Below, one piece after another: positions 22,479 through 30,075 of a stretch of DNA of 32,486 nt. A model generated the notes under the pieces. It searched no databases and was not told the DNA's origin. It saw only the letters and a program-made list of their open reading frames with translations. A program made the position numbers and the translations under genes. Position 1 is the stretch's first letter; the number at the start of each line of letters is the position of its first letter. The DNA comes from Peribacillus acanthi. GTDB lineage: Bacteria; Bacillota; Bacilli; Bacillales; DSM-1321. The stretch spans positions 11,157 through 43,642 of the forward strand of contig NZ_QBBX01000016.1 of NCBI RefSeq assembly GCF_003073175.1. The letters run 5' to 3'.

Positions 22479-23369
22479 ATGAAACGAAATGAAATGATGG
22501 CTTTATTAGGATTGGCAGCGCTTTGGGGGGCTTCCTTTCTTTTTATCCGGATATCATCTCAAGTTTTAGGTCCTTTTCTTACTATTCAAGGAAGGGTTAC
22601 GATTGCTGCTATAGCATTAATAATCTATATGTTTGCAGTCAAAAAACCGTTGGAATGGAAGTTGCGTTGGAGACAATACTTAATGATTGGCTTGTTGAAT
22701 GCAGTAATCCCATCGATTTTCATTGCGGTAGCAGCTTTGCAATTACCCGCATCGATGTCTGCTATTTTGAACTCAATGACTCCTCTATTCACCGCTCTAG
22801 TAGCTTGGGGTTGGCTAGGTGAGAGCATGACATTCCGAAAGTGGTTAGGAATCTTTACCGGAACATTTGGAGTAGCCTTATTAGTAGGTTGGAGCTCTGT
22901 CCCATTTACTCTTAATATCATTATCGCTTGTTTGATCTCGATATTATCGACCGTGTCATATGGATTTGCGGGAGTGTATACGAAGAAATATTTAGCAGGT
23001 GTACCTCCTTTATCTTTGGCAACGGGGCAACAGATAGGGGCAACTATTATTTTGCTACCTGTCACTCTTGTTTTTTGGAAAGAATCATTTCAAGCTGTTA
23101 CACCTATAGCGGTTTTCTCTATGGTGGGATTGGCCTTATTTTGTACTACCTTTGCTTATCTTCTATATTTCTATTTAATTGAAAGTGCAGGTCCAACTAT
23201 TGCGGCTAGTGTCACCCTTCTTATTCCATTTTTCGGTATAGTATGGGGCTTGGTATTCTTAAATGAAACAATCACTTGGGGGATGATTGTCGGTCTCTTC
23301 ATCATCTTGAGTAGTATATTCTTAATCTCTGATCAAACGTTGCCCAAGTTTAGGAAACAGCCATCTTAG
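22479..23369 (+). CDS. EamA-family (DMT) exporter
   Basis: 296 residues from the ATG at 22479, 6 bases after AGAAGG; an ATG at 22461 lies before that SD. There are ten predicted membrane helices in two EamA repeats (about 6-137 and 150-288), beginning LLGLAALWGASFLFIRIS and with GWLGESMTFRKWLGI between. Drug/metabolite-transporter proteins of this type export amino acids or other metabolites; the substrate is unknown. A dyad upstream could be its operator. Confidence 0.88.
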   Translation: MKRNEMMALLGLAALWGASFLFIRISSQVLGPFLTIQGRVTIAAIALIIYMFAVKKPLEWKLRWRQYLMIGLLNAVIPSIFIAVAALQLPASMSAILNSMTPLFTALVAWGWLGESMTFRKWLGIFTGTFGVALLVGWSSVPFTLNIIIACLISILSTVSYGFAGVYTKKYLAGVPPLSLATGQQIGATIILLPVTLVFWKESFQAVTPIAVFSMVGLALFCTTFAYLLYFYLIESAGPTIAASVTLLIPFFGIVWGLVFLNETITWGMIVGLFIILSSIFLISDQTLPKFRKQPS

Positions 23370-23417
23370 ATAAACAATTTCCTTCTTTAAAATACTTATT
23401 AATCTTGGGGGATTCAA

Positions 23418-24230
23418 ATGGAATGTAAAGTGTCTAAAGGCAGTATTTATTATGAAGTTTATGGTGAAGGGCTTCCATTGTTAATCCTTCATGCGATGGG
23501 AACCGATCATCGTTCTATGAAAGCGTGGATGGAGTCTATTTTTGAAAAGGAACAGGCCTTTCAACGAATCTATATTGACGTCCCAGCTCATGGCAAGAGC
23601 ATGATTGATGCTACAGTAAATTCATCTACAGACATGTTAGAAAATCTGTTGGAATTCATTGATTTAATCATTCCAAATCAAGAATTTGCTTTGTTAGGCA
23701 TGTCATTTGGAGGCTACTTAGCTCAGGGCATCATGCATGCAAAGCTTCAAAGAGTCAAAGGTATTGCTCTATTGGTTCCAGCTATCCATGATGCAAAGAG
23801 GGACGTGCCACATAAGACTATTCTAGAAAAGGATGAAGCGGCTTTACAGGAGATTGACGAGGATATCCGTACCGCATTTGAAACATTATTAGTCTATCAA
23901 AATGCAGGAAATCTCCAAATCTTTCTAAACGAAATCCAGCCTGGCAGATTGCTGGCTAATAGGGAGTTTCTTGGGTCTAATTGGAGAGAACAAGGTTATT
24001 TGCTGAACGATGAACCATTCTCGGGAGTAGAAACCATTGAGCAGCCATCCTTGTTTATTTTAGGGAGGCAAGATCATATTTGCGGGTATAAGAATACCTG
24101 GAGGTTGATGGATAAATTTTCGAACGCAACCTATTCAGTACTTGATCAGGCGGGACATCTTTTGCAAATTGAGCAGAGGAATTTAGTAAAAGAATTAGTA
24201 TCGAATTGGTTAAAAAGGATGCTAGGTTGA
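23418..24230 (+). CDS. Alpha/beta hydrolase
   Basis: 270 residues. The nucleophile elbow GMSFGG places Ser96, an acid lies in LFILGRQDHICGY, and the C-terminal DQAGHLLQIEQ supplies the catalytic His, giving a full triad. The oxyanion region is LILHAMGTDHRSM. No signal peptide, so cytoplasmic. Bacillus genomes carry many paralogues of this kind and the substrate cannot be told. A strong terminator begins at its stop codon. Confidence 0.9.
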   Translation: MECKVSKGSIYYEVYGEGLPLLILHAMGTDHRSMKAWMESIFEKEQAFQRIYIDVPAHGKSMIDATVNSSTDMLENLLEFIDLIIPNQEFALLGMSFGGYLAQGIMHAKLQRVKGIALLVPAIHDAKRDVPHKTILEKDEAALQEIDEDIRTAFETLLVYQNAGNLQIFLNEIQPGRLLANREFLGSNWREQGYLLNDEPFSGVETIEQPSLFILGRQDHICGYKNTWRLMDKFSNATYSVLDQAGHLLQIEQRNLVKELVSNWLKRMLG

Positions 24231-24265
24231 GGCAGGGGTAATAAAGCCCCTGCCTTACTATTTTT
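24230..24265. terminator. Rho-independent terminator
   Basis: A perfect 9-bp GC-rich stem AGGCAGGGG/CCCCTGCCT with an 8-base loop and T-rich 3' flank, between convergent hydrolase and GNAT genes. Confidence 0.88.
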
Positions 24266-24742
24266 CTAGACATTAAGAAATAGTTGAGAGGTAGTCGTTT
24301 CTTTCGTTTCTTCTTCAAAATCTAAACCCATTTCTACATAGAGCTTCTTCCAAAAATGGATGGCTGGTTTATTAGACAATAATTGCTCGATGAAAAACTT
24401 GCCTTTGCACGTAGTAAAAATCTGTCGGGCAGCAGTTTTCCCAACTCCTTTTCCCCTAAATGCGTTAAGGATGAAGAAGTCATTTATACAGTAATCGACT
24501 CTTTTTAGAAAAGGTGCACCTAAGAGTAGTACAAATCCAGCTAACTGATCATCTGCTTTTATAAGGTATGGATGAATGCCTTCATTTCCCCAAATTTGAT
24601 CAAATGCATCAAATTCAAATAAGCCTTCATGATTAGGGATAAGCTCGTCGCTATATAGCGATAAATCATGTAGGTAGAGAGCATATAAATTTTTTAGGGT
24701 TTCTTTTTGATCAATGGCAATTCTATCTAAAGTTACCTTCAT
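24266..24742 (-). CDS. GNAT family N-acetyltransferase
   Basis: 158 residues. The acetyl-CoA motif is FRGKGVGKTAARQIF, preceded by the CINDFFILNA strand, with HFWKKLYVEMG near the end. The N-terminal helix pair (LKNLYALYLHDLSLYSDEL) resembles the YfmK/YkkB-type acetyltransferases of Bacillus. SD GAGGAAAC before the ATG. Substrate unknown; monocistronic and convergent with the hydrolase gene. Confidence 0.87.
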   Translation of the reverse strand: MKVTLDRIAIDQKETLKNLYALYLHDLSLYSDELIPNHEGLFEFDAFDQIWGNEGIHPYLIKADDQLAGFVLLLGAPFLKRVDYCINDFFILNAFRGKGVGKTAARQIFTTCKGKFFIEQLLSNKPAIHFWKKLYVEMGLDFEEETKETTTSQLFLNV

Positions 24743-24929
24743 ATTAGTTTCCTCGCTTTATTATCAGGTTCTTCCATAATATAACAAAAGTATAGGGTTG
24801 CTGAAAGCACTAATTATGTATAAATTCAATTTTTATACAGAAAAGTCAATAATTATTGTGGCAGAATTTTAAGTATGTTTTAATAAGGTAATAGAGTAAA
24901 AAGACCGGAATGTTAGAGGAGGGAACAAA

Positions 24930-25541
24930 TTGCCACCTATCGTATCTGATGAATACAAAGAGAAGAAGAAAAAGGAAATTTTGAAGAGCGCGCTTGCTTG
25001 CTTTGCAAGGAAAGGGTTTGAAGCGGCTACAATTGATGACATCGTTGCTCATTCAGGTATTAGTAAAGGGGCTATATATAACTATTTCAAAAGTAAGGAT
25101 GAAATATATCTGGAGCTTATGGGCGCGAATACTAAGCGGATTTTAGAAGAATTAACGGGCGAACTGAATCGCCAGAAAACGGCCTATGAGAAAATGGAGT
25201 ATTTATTTGGTGTGTATATTGACCGTGATTTAACTGTTAAAAGAAATATTGAAAATTCGGTCGTTCAGTTTGAATTTAAACTTCATTCTTCAAGGAGTGA
25301 AGAACTGATTTCCATCTTGAATGATCGCAGGAAGGAATATTTCATCCCCTTAATTGCCGAAATTTTAGTAGAGGGACAACAATCAGGTGAATTCGCCCAA
25401 GATATCGACACTGAGCTTTATGCAGATATTTTTTGGTCATTAATTGACGGTGTCAGTCTACAAATCGTTTATAGTGATTATCCCTATAAGTCTGTTTTGA
25501 AAGAAATGAAAGACATGTATTTTACAAATATAAAAGCTTAA
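24930..25541 (+). CDS. TetR/AcrR-family transcriptional regulator
   Basis: 203 residues starting at a TTG (24930), supported by GAGGAGGGA 7 bases upstream; there is no ATG that would keep the DNA-binding domain whole. The HTH (about 27-60) reads FEAATIDDIVAHSGISKGAIYNYFKSKDEIY, typical TetR. The C-terminal helical domain would bind a ligand. No efflux or enzyme gene lies beside it in the same operon, so its target is not apparent. The gene ends in a terminator. Confidence 0.92.
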   Translation: MPPIVSDEYKEKKKKEILKSALACFARKGFEAATIDDIVAHSGISKGAIYNYFKSKDEIYLELMGANTKRILEELTGELNRQKTAYEKMEYLFGVYIDRDLTVKRNIENSVVQFEFKLHSSRSEELISILNDRRKEYFIPLIAEILVEGQQSGEFAQDIDTELYADIFWSLIDGVSLQIVYSDYPYKSVLKEMKDMYFTNIKA

Positions 25542-25543
25542 GA

Positions 25544-25568
25544 AAAAGGTACCTAGGTGCCTTTTTTG
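25544..25568 (+). terminator. Rho-independent terminator
   Basis: AAAAAGGTAC/GTGCCTTTTT with a CTAG loop and a T-run, directly after the TetR stop codon. Confidence 0.88.
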
Positions 25569-26052
25569 TTTAGGTATAAATTAGTAGCAAAGAAGTAAGC
25601 GATGTAGGTGGGAATTTTAGGATAAAGTATAAACAACAAGGCAAACTCCCGTGTTTTATGCTTGGCGTTAACCAAATTATTTAGTAAGGATAAATAGTTG
25701 GTTGAAAGTATTAGCATGATTAGATAATCATTCAGATTAAAGCACGAACTAGTTAGTTTAATCCAAAAAATGTAAGTTATTTTATAATAATATTGATTAT
25801 TCAGTTAATGAATCTTAAAATAAACTTAATGGTCGTTTTATTGCTTGGGCTAATTTTCTCCAAGAAGGGGGCTGAAACTATGCACAATAATAAAGAAGAA
25901 GTGGAGTTCGAAATGGATTGCATAGTAGCGGTATAAAAGTTAATTAAATTTTTTGTATTTTGCAACTTTTCTCTAGTGCATTCGTCTAATTGATATAAGC
26001 AGGTTAAAATTCAAATCTAAGCCAGTAGCTGGAATTGTTGGAGGAATAAATT
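25569..26052. other. Gene-poor AT-rich intergenic region
   Basis: About 480 bp between a TetR terminator and the FbpB-like gene. I see no long ORF, no tRNA and no riboswitch I can name. It contains one tiny ORF with a good SD (listed separately) and a weak Fur-like AT dyad near 25786. It could hold an unrecognised small RNA or long leader. Confidence 0.5.
25880..25936 (+). CDS. Possible 18-residue peptide
   Basis: An ATG at 25880 follows AAGGGGGC by about 7 bases and opens an 18-codon frame (MHNNKEEVEFEMDCIVAV) ending in TAA. It is acidic at first and hydrophobic at the end. The SD is the only support; codon statistics are useless at this length. It may be a leader peptide for the region upstream of the FbpB-like gene. 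Confidence 0.25.
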   Translation: MHNNKEEVEFEMDCIVAV

Positions 26053-26193
26053 ATGGCAAATCGTCATGCGAGACGAAAGAAATTTGATGACTTAGTCTCC
26101 CTAAATAAAAAAATGATTTTAAAAGATAAGAAATTATTAGAAGAGATTGAAGAAAAAGTGGAAAATCGCTATATCCGTAAATTAGAAAGATAA
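26053..26193 (+). CDS. FbpB-like small basic protein
   Basis: 46 residues, too short for routine calling but with a strong SD (GGAGG at 26040-26044, 8 bases before the ATG) and a terminator behind it. The pattern RRKKFDDLVSLNKKMILKD, then LLEEIEEKVENRY, fits the Fur-regulated basic protein B family, whose B. subtilis member cooperates with the small RNA FsrA in the iron-sparing response. No convincing Fur box stands directly upstream here, so iron control is not shown. The family call rests on motif spacing and is tentative. Confidence 0.62.
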   Translation: MANRHARRKKFDDLVSLNKKMILKDKKLLEEIEEKVENRYIRKLER

Positions 26194-26205
26194 TAACTTG
26201 TTGCG

Positions 26206-26243
26206 AAGAAACCAGATAGGAAACCCTATCTGGTTTCTTTTCG
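26206..26243 (+). terminator. Rho-independent terminator
   Basis: A perfect 15-bp stem AAGAAACCAGATAGG/CCTATCTGGTTTCTT with an AAAC loop and T-rich tail. Confidence 0.92.
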
Positions 26244-26342
26244 TTCTAGGAAGAAATCATCTAGCAGCTGTTGGACCTGGGTTTGAAGTGTCTCTATATA
26301 GGCAAAATGATTGAAAAAGGATGTAGTAGGAAGTGATGGTTA

Positions 26343-26987
26343 GTGAGAATACCAGAAGAGCTGGCTGAGTTAGGAAAGAAAAGAATATCTAATTTTCCTG
26401 TCGAGGGATTTGTATATGGATCCGGGCCAAAACATCCAAAGTTTATGCTTGTTGGAGAAGCACCAGGTGAAACGGAGATTGGTAATGGAATTCCCTTCAG
26501 TGGTAGGGCTGGAAAAGAGTTAATGAAGTTTCTAGAAATGGCTGGTGTCAGTAGGGATGAGGTTTATATAACAAGTGCTGTTAGAAGCCGCCCTTATAAG
26601 TGGGGAGAAAAAAGGGAGCGTAATGGGGATGTTATTAAGAGAAAATATAATCGTCCTCCTACAAAAAGAGAAATATTGGCACATGCCCCTATACTGGATT
26701 ATGAAACGCTTCATGTACAGGCTCCGTTAATCGTGACATTGGGGAATGTTGGACTAAAGAGGTTGTTAGGACCCGATTATTCAGTGACAACAAACCATGG
26801 ACAATTCATAAACAGTCCTATCCTGCGTCTGGCTTCAAAGGAGTGGACAACCTATGAGTGGAGTGAGAAAAATTATTTAATTTTCCCCACCTTTCACCCT
26901 GCTTCCATTTTCTATAATCCTAGTCTTCGTGCATTGATTCAGCAAGATATGGAGAAATTAAAGATTTGGTTGCAGCAGGGTGAATAG
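26343..26987 (+). CDS. Family 4-like uracil-DNA glycosylase without Fe-S cysteines
   Basis: 214 residues from a GTG (26343), 9 bases after AGGAAG; the frame is closed just upstream by TGA. Motif 1 is VGEAPGETEIGNGIPFSGRAG (37-57) and motif 2 is FHPASIFYNP (184-193), both as in family 4 uracil-DNA glycosylases, which remove uracil from DNA in base-excision repair. Classical family 4 enzymes bind a 4Fe-4S cluster with four cysteines; this protein has none, and the usual KCRP is VRSRP (80-84). It therefore belongs to a cluster-free branch. Position 78 is Ser where Asn is common (ITN). Confidence 0.82.
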   Translation: MRIPEELAELGKKRISNFPVEGFVYGSGPKHPKFMLVGEAPGETEIGNGIPFSGRAGKELMKFLEMAGVSRDEVYITSAVRSRPYKWGEKRERNGDVIKRKYNRPPTKREILAHAPILDYETLHVQAPLIVTLGNVGLKRLLGPDYSVTTNHGQFINSPILRLASKEWTTYEWSEKNYLIFPTFHPASIFYNPSLRALIQQDMEKLKIWLQQGE

Positions 26988-27001
26988 TGGATTTTTCCCT
27001 A

Positions 27002-27943
27002 TTAATACCCCATTTCATTGAGTAGCTGAAGCATTAAATCTGGGCGATTGGTAATAATTCCATCGGCACCATTTTTAATCAGTTGTTTCATTTGGTCTTT
27101 ATCGTCGATTGTCCAGTAATGGACATCCATCCCTCTTCGGTGTGCTCCGTCGATTAAATTTTTCTTAGTTAGATCGAAAATACTTTCTTTTACAGGAACT
27201 TCAATCGCATCTACTTTTGGTTGGTAAAGGTTGCGTAAGAATAAAGTATGATACACAACGAATTTTTTAATTTCTTGTTTTCCTCCTGCGAGGGCCACTT
27301 TTCCTTTGGAATATGAATTGAAAGTATCTATTATGGTTTGATCAAACGCGGCAATCAAAACTTTATCTTGCAACTTATGAATCTCAATCAGTTTCCATAG
27401 TTTTGCGGCGATCTCATCAATTCTTTCAGAAGGGTTATCATTTTTAATTTCCATAACCATTTTCATGTTGGGAAAGGTAGAGAAGACTTCTTCAACAGTA
27501 GGAATGTAAACACCTTTCCCTCTGTAAGAAAAATTCCCATCTAAGTCTTGGAATTGATATCCGGCATCAAGCTTCTGTATTTGCTCTAACGTCATTTCAG
27601 ATACTTTTCCCACTCCTTCTGTGGTACGGTCTACAGTAGGGTCATGAATGGTGACAAGCTCGCCATCCTTTGTAATATGGATATCGAATTCAAGCGCATC
27701 AACTCCCATGTTTACCGCTTGTTGAAAGGCTACCATTGTATTGGTTGGAGCTAAATCTTCTCCTCCTTGATGAGCAATGACCATCGGTCGATTATTCTCA
27801 AAAAATGCCTTTGAAGCCCGTTTTTCAACTGGCCAAAAATTCACAATACCCATAAAAAGTATGATGAAAAGTAATATGCCCACCATAATAATTTTTTTGT
27901 TTGTTTTCTTTTGGATAATGACTGGATTTGTTTGTCCTTGCAT
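27002..27943 (-). CDS. Membrane-anchored glycerophosphodiester phosphodiesterase
   Basis: 313 residues from the ATG at 27943; AAGGGGA is 7 bases away, whereas the ATG two codons earlier abuts it. One N-terminal membrane helix (about 18-36) anchors a GDPD TIM-barrel facing outward. Motifs are IAHQGGEDLAPTNT (56-69), LEFDIHITKDG (84-94) with Glu85 and Asp87, and IHDPTVDRT with His100. The usual HRG...PENT is HQG...PTNT, so the Arg and one metal-binding Glu differ; I recall similar HQGG forms in other Bacillus. It probably hydrolyses glycerophosphodiesters or teichoic-acid-derived products. Confidence 0.88.
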   Translation of the reverse strand: MQGQTNPVIIQKKTNKKIIMVGILLFIILFMGIVNFWPVEKRASKAFFENNRPMVIAHQGGEDLAPTNTMVAFQQAVNMGVDALEFDIHITKDGELVTIHDPTVDRTTEGVGKVSEMTLEQIQKLDAGYQFQDLDGNFSYRGKGVYIPTVEEVFSTFPNMKMVMEIKNDNPSERIDEIAAKLWKLIEIHKLQDKVLIAAFDQTIIDTFNSYSKGKVALAGGKQEIKKFVVYHTLFLRNLYQPKVDAIEVPVKESIFDLTKKNLIDGAHRRGMDVHYWTIDDKDQMKQLIKNGADGIITNRPDLMLQLLNEMGY

Positions 27944-28091
27944 GTTCATTCCCCTTCATATAATGAAAAGATTTAATCTAGTTTGAATCACTCTTATCTT
28001 TATTCGTTATCTGTCTCTAATCCCCTTTTAAATGGATGAAAAAAGGATTTCAGAAAAAGTAAATCGAATAATACATATTGAGGTGATGTTG

Positions 28092-28565
28092 GTGAGTAAT
28101 CAAACTGAAATAAAAAACTATACACATAAACAATTAGCAACAGCTTGTTTTAATAAAGTATGGGATTTATTAGACAAAAAGAACAGAAACGATGAAGACA
28201 ATGAACAGATGATTCATATGTGCCATACCTCATTCTGGCACTGGACTCAAGTGGAGGACCATACGCCAACCAATATGTCGGTTGGCTATTGGCAACTGGC
28301 TAGAGTTTATGCAGTAGTCGGTCAAGGAGAGAATGCATTGCGTTATGCTAAACGTTGCATAGAAATAAGTGAAGAGGCGGAGTTACCAGCATTTTTCACT
28401 GGATATGGGTATGAAGCAGAAGCAAGGGCACACAGTGTATTAGGAAATCATGTACAAAAAAAATTAGCATTAGAACATGCTCTTGAATTACTAGAACAAG
28501 TAAAAATTGAAGAAAGTAAAAAGTTATTGCAGCAAGACCTGGATGAATTAAGTGAAACTAATTAG
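28092..28565 (+). CDS. Conserved helical protein of unknown function
   Basis: 157 residues from a GTG (28092), 5 bases after AGGTGA; the longer frame from 28032 has no SD. The protein is almost wholly helical, with a TPR-like stretch (YWQLARVYAVVGQGENALRY, then EAEARAHSVLGNHVQKKLAL) and notable HMCHTSFWHW near residue 40. No signal peptide or membrane segment. I recognise it only as a hypothetical protein of the Bacillus type. It stands alone with its own terminator. Confidence 0.7.
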   Translation: MSNQTEIKNYTHKQLATACFNKVWDLLDKKNRNDEDNEQMIHMCHTSFWHWTQVEDHTPTNMSVGYWQLARVYAVVGQGENALRYAKRCIEISEEAELPAFFTGYGYEAEARAHSVLGNHVQKKLALEHALELLEQVKIEESKKLLQQDLDELSETN

Positions 28566-28575
28566 TTCAGAGGCA

Positions 28576-28620
28576 TGAAGAATCCCGATTACGCAAAGTG
28601 TAATCGGGATTCTTCATTGT
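28576..28620 (+). terminator. Rho-independent terminator
   Basis: A perfect 17-bp stem TGAAGAATCCCGATTAC/GTAATCGGGATTCTTCA with a 7-base loop, then TTGTTT. Confidence 0.93.
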
Positions 28621-28734
28621 TTATGAAATTACATAATCTAGAACTGTGAATAACTTATCAAATACGAATTGTCCGCGTCTAGCTACAGCGATTGCGTTTT
28701 TGCTCTTCTCATATCTCAAAAGAGAATGTATTAG

Positions 28735-29058
28735 TTAAACGTCATTTTCTGTAGGGATCCAATCTTGGGCCCATTTTTCAATTCCATGTAAGACTGGTTC
28801 AAGTGCCTTGCCTTTGTCGGTTAATGAGTATTCTATACGAACCGGTGTTTCCGGATAAACGTCACGTTTGACTATACCTTGTTGCTCTAAGTCTTTTAAC
28901 CGTTCGGAAAGGACTCTCCCGCTAATCGAGATAGCGGATTCAATTGCACTAAATCTTTGCGGGCCTAAAAAAAGCTGATAAATAATGAGTCCAGTCCAAC
29001 GTTGGCTTATTATGGACATTGCTTTTTCAAATCTTGGACAAAGTGAGGATTTGTTCAT
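28735..29058 (-). CDS. HxlR/DUF24 redox-sensing regulator (YodB/CatR-like)
   Basis: 107 residues, winged-helix MarR-like HxlR family. The start MNKSSLCPRFEKAMSIISQRWTG has a cysteine at position 7 in the CPRFEKA context, matching the redox-active Cys6 of B. subtilis YodB and CatR, which is modified by quinones or diamide to relieve repression. The recognition region is SISGRVLSERLKDLEQQGIV. It is divergent from a CatE-like dioxygenase/nitroreductase operon, the same class of genes YodB/CatR repress. SD AGGAGTG before the ATG. Confidence 0.88.
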   Translation of the reverse strand: MNKSSLCPRFEKAMSIISQRWTGLIIYQLFLGPQRFSAIESAISISGRVLSERLKDLEQQGIVKRDVYPETPVRIEYSLTDKGKALEPVLHGIEKWAQDWIPTENDV

Positions 29059-29134
29059 AATTAATCACTCCTATGAAGATATTATAACTAATATTTACAA
29101 AAAATAAAATTATTATATTTTATAATTTAGTTAC

Positions 29135-29163
29135 TTGACGTATTTAAATAACGTATATATACT
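29135..29163 (+). promoter_or_regulatory. Promoter of the dioxygenase-nitroreductase operon
   Basis: TTGACG (29135-29140), 17 bp, TATACT (29158-29163): 5/6 and 5/6 to consensus. Transcription would start near 29170, inside the operator dyad. Confidence 0.8.
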
Positions 29164-29179
29164 TACTTACATAAAGTAA
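29163..29179. promoter_or_regulatory. Candidate HxlR-type operator
   Basis: TTACTT-ACATA-AAGTAA is a perfect 6-bp inverted repeat overlapping the -10 end and the start point. The divergent YodB/CatR-like protein is the natural candidate to bind it. Confidence 0.6.
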
Positions 29180-29213
29180 CTTACTTTCAAAACAATGAAA
29201 TGAAGGTGAATCT

Positions 29214-30050
29214 ATGCAATCTCAAATCACAATAGACTCCATTTCACTTAAAGTAGTTGATCTCAATAGATCCATTCAGTTTTACGAAGGAGTTTTAGGG
29301 TTTCAAGTTTTAGATAGGGGAGACGGCAAAGCAATATTAGGGATTAATCAGACCCCTTTTCTGTATATCAATCAGCCAGATGGAATAAAGCCGAAGGAAG
29401 CTAGAAGGACAGGATTATACCATTTTGCCATTTTACTGCCGAATAGAATCCAGTTAGGAAGCTTCCTAAATCACATGATTAACAGTGGGCATTCATTACA
29501 GGGTGCTTCTGACCACCTTGTAAGTGAAGCGATTTATTTAGCTGACCCTGATGGGAATGGGATCGAAGTTTACGCTGACCGCCCTTCAGATACTTGGAAA
29601 TGGAATAACGGAGAAGTAGAAATGGCTTCTATTCCTTTGGATGTTCAAAATTTATTAGCCGTTTCCCAGGGCAAAGCATGGGTCGGGATGCCAAATGGCA
29701 CTACCATTGGCCATATCCATTTACACGTAAAGGAATTAAATGAGTCAGAAAAATTTTATACAAACGGTTTAGATTTTGATGTGGTCACACGATATGGTGG
29801 GCAAGCGCTTTTTATTTCTTACAATCAATATCACCATCATATCGGGTTGAATACTTGGAATGGAGTAGGGGCTCCGGAGCCATCCGAAAATAGTGTTGGG
29901 ATGGTCCATTACACCATTAAATTCAGAGATGCTGAAAAACTCAGCAAGATTATAGAGCAGCTGAACCTGTTAGGGGCATTGATTGTCCGAGAAGGTGAAA
30001 ATTGGAAGACGATTGATCCTTCAGGAAATCAAATTGTCTTATCAGTTTAA
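29214..30050 (+). CDS. VOC-family ring-cleaving dioxygenase (CatE-like)
   Basis: 278 residues, close to B. subtilis CatE (catechol-2,3-dioxygenase, about 285). Two glyoxalase/VOC modules span about 1-125 (SISLKVVDLNRSIQFYEGVL, with YHFAIL and DPDGNGIEVYAD) and 163-278 (TIGHIHLHVKELNESEKFY, with HHHIGLNTW). The metal ligands would be His residues in these strands plus a Glu, giving non-haem Fe2+-dependent extradiol cleavage of catechols. SD AAGGTGAAT. It heads an operon with a nitroreductase and is divergent from the HxlR-type regulator, supporting a role in quinone/catechol detoxification. Confidence 0.88.
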   Translation: MQSQITIDSISLKVVDLNRSIQFYEGVLGFQVLDRGDGKAILGINQTPFLYINQPDGIKPKEARRTGLYHFAILLPNRIQLGSFLNHMINSGHSLQGASDHLVSEAIYLADPDGNGIEVYADRPSDTWKWNNGEVEMASIPLDVQNLLAVSQGKAWVGMPNGTTIGHIHLHVKELNESEKFYTNGLDFDVVTRYGGQALFISYNQYHHHIGLNTWNGVGAPEPSENSVGMVHYTIKFRDAEKLSKIIEQLNLLGALIVREGENWKTIDPSGNQIVLSV

Positions 30051-30075
30051 ATAACCAATAAAAGGAGAGAACATC

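Noticed and set aside
22625-23065. 146-codon frame on the minus strand
   Set aside because: Shadow of the EamA gene; no SD and no recognisable domain.
24930-25541. TetR gene as regulator of the neighbouring GNAT gene
   Set aside because: The two are divergent with 187 bp between them, but I see no dyad in that gap to support the link.
25786-25800. Fur-like AT-rich dyad TAATAATATTGATTA
   Set aside because: It matches only about 10 of 14 defined consensus positions in very AT-rich DNA, which is expected by chance.
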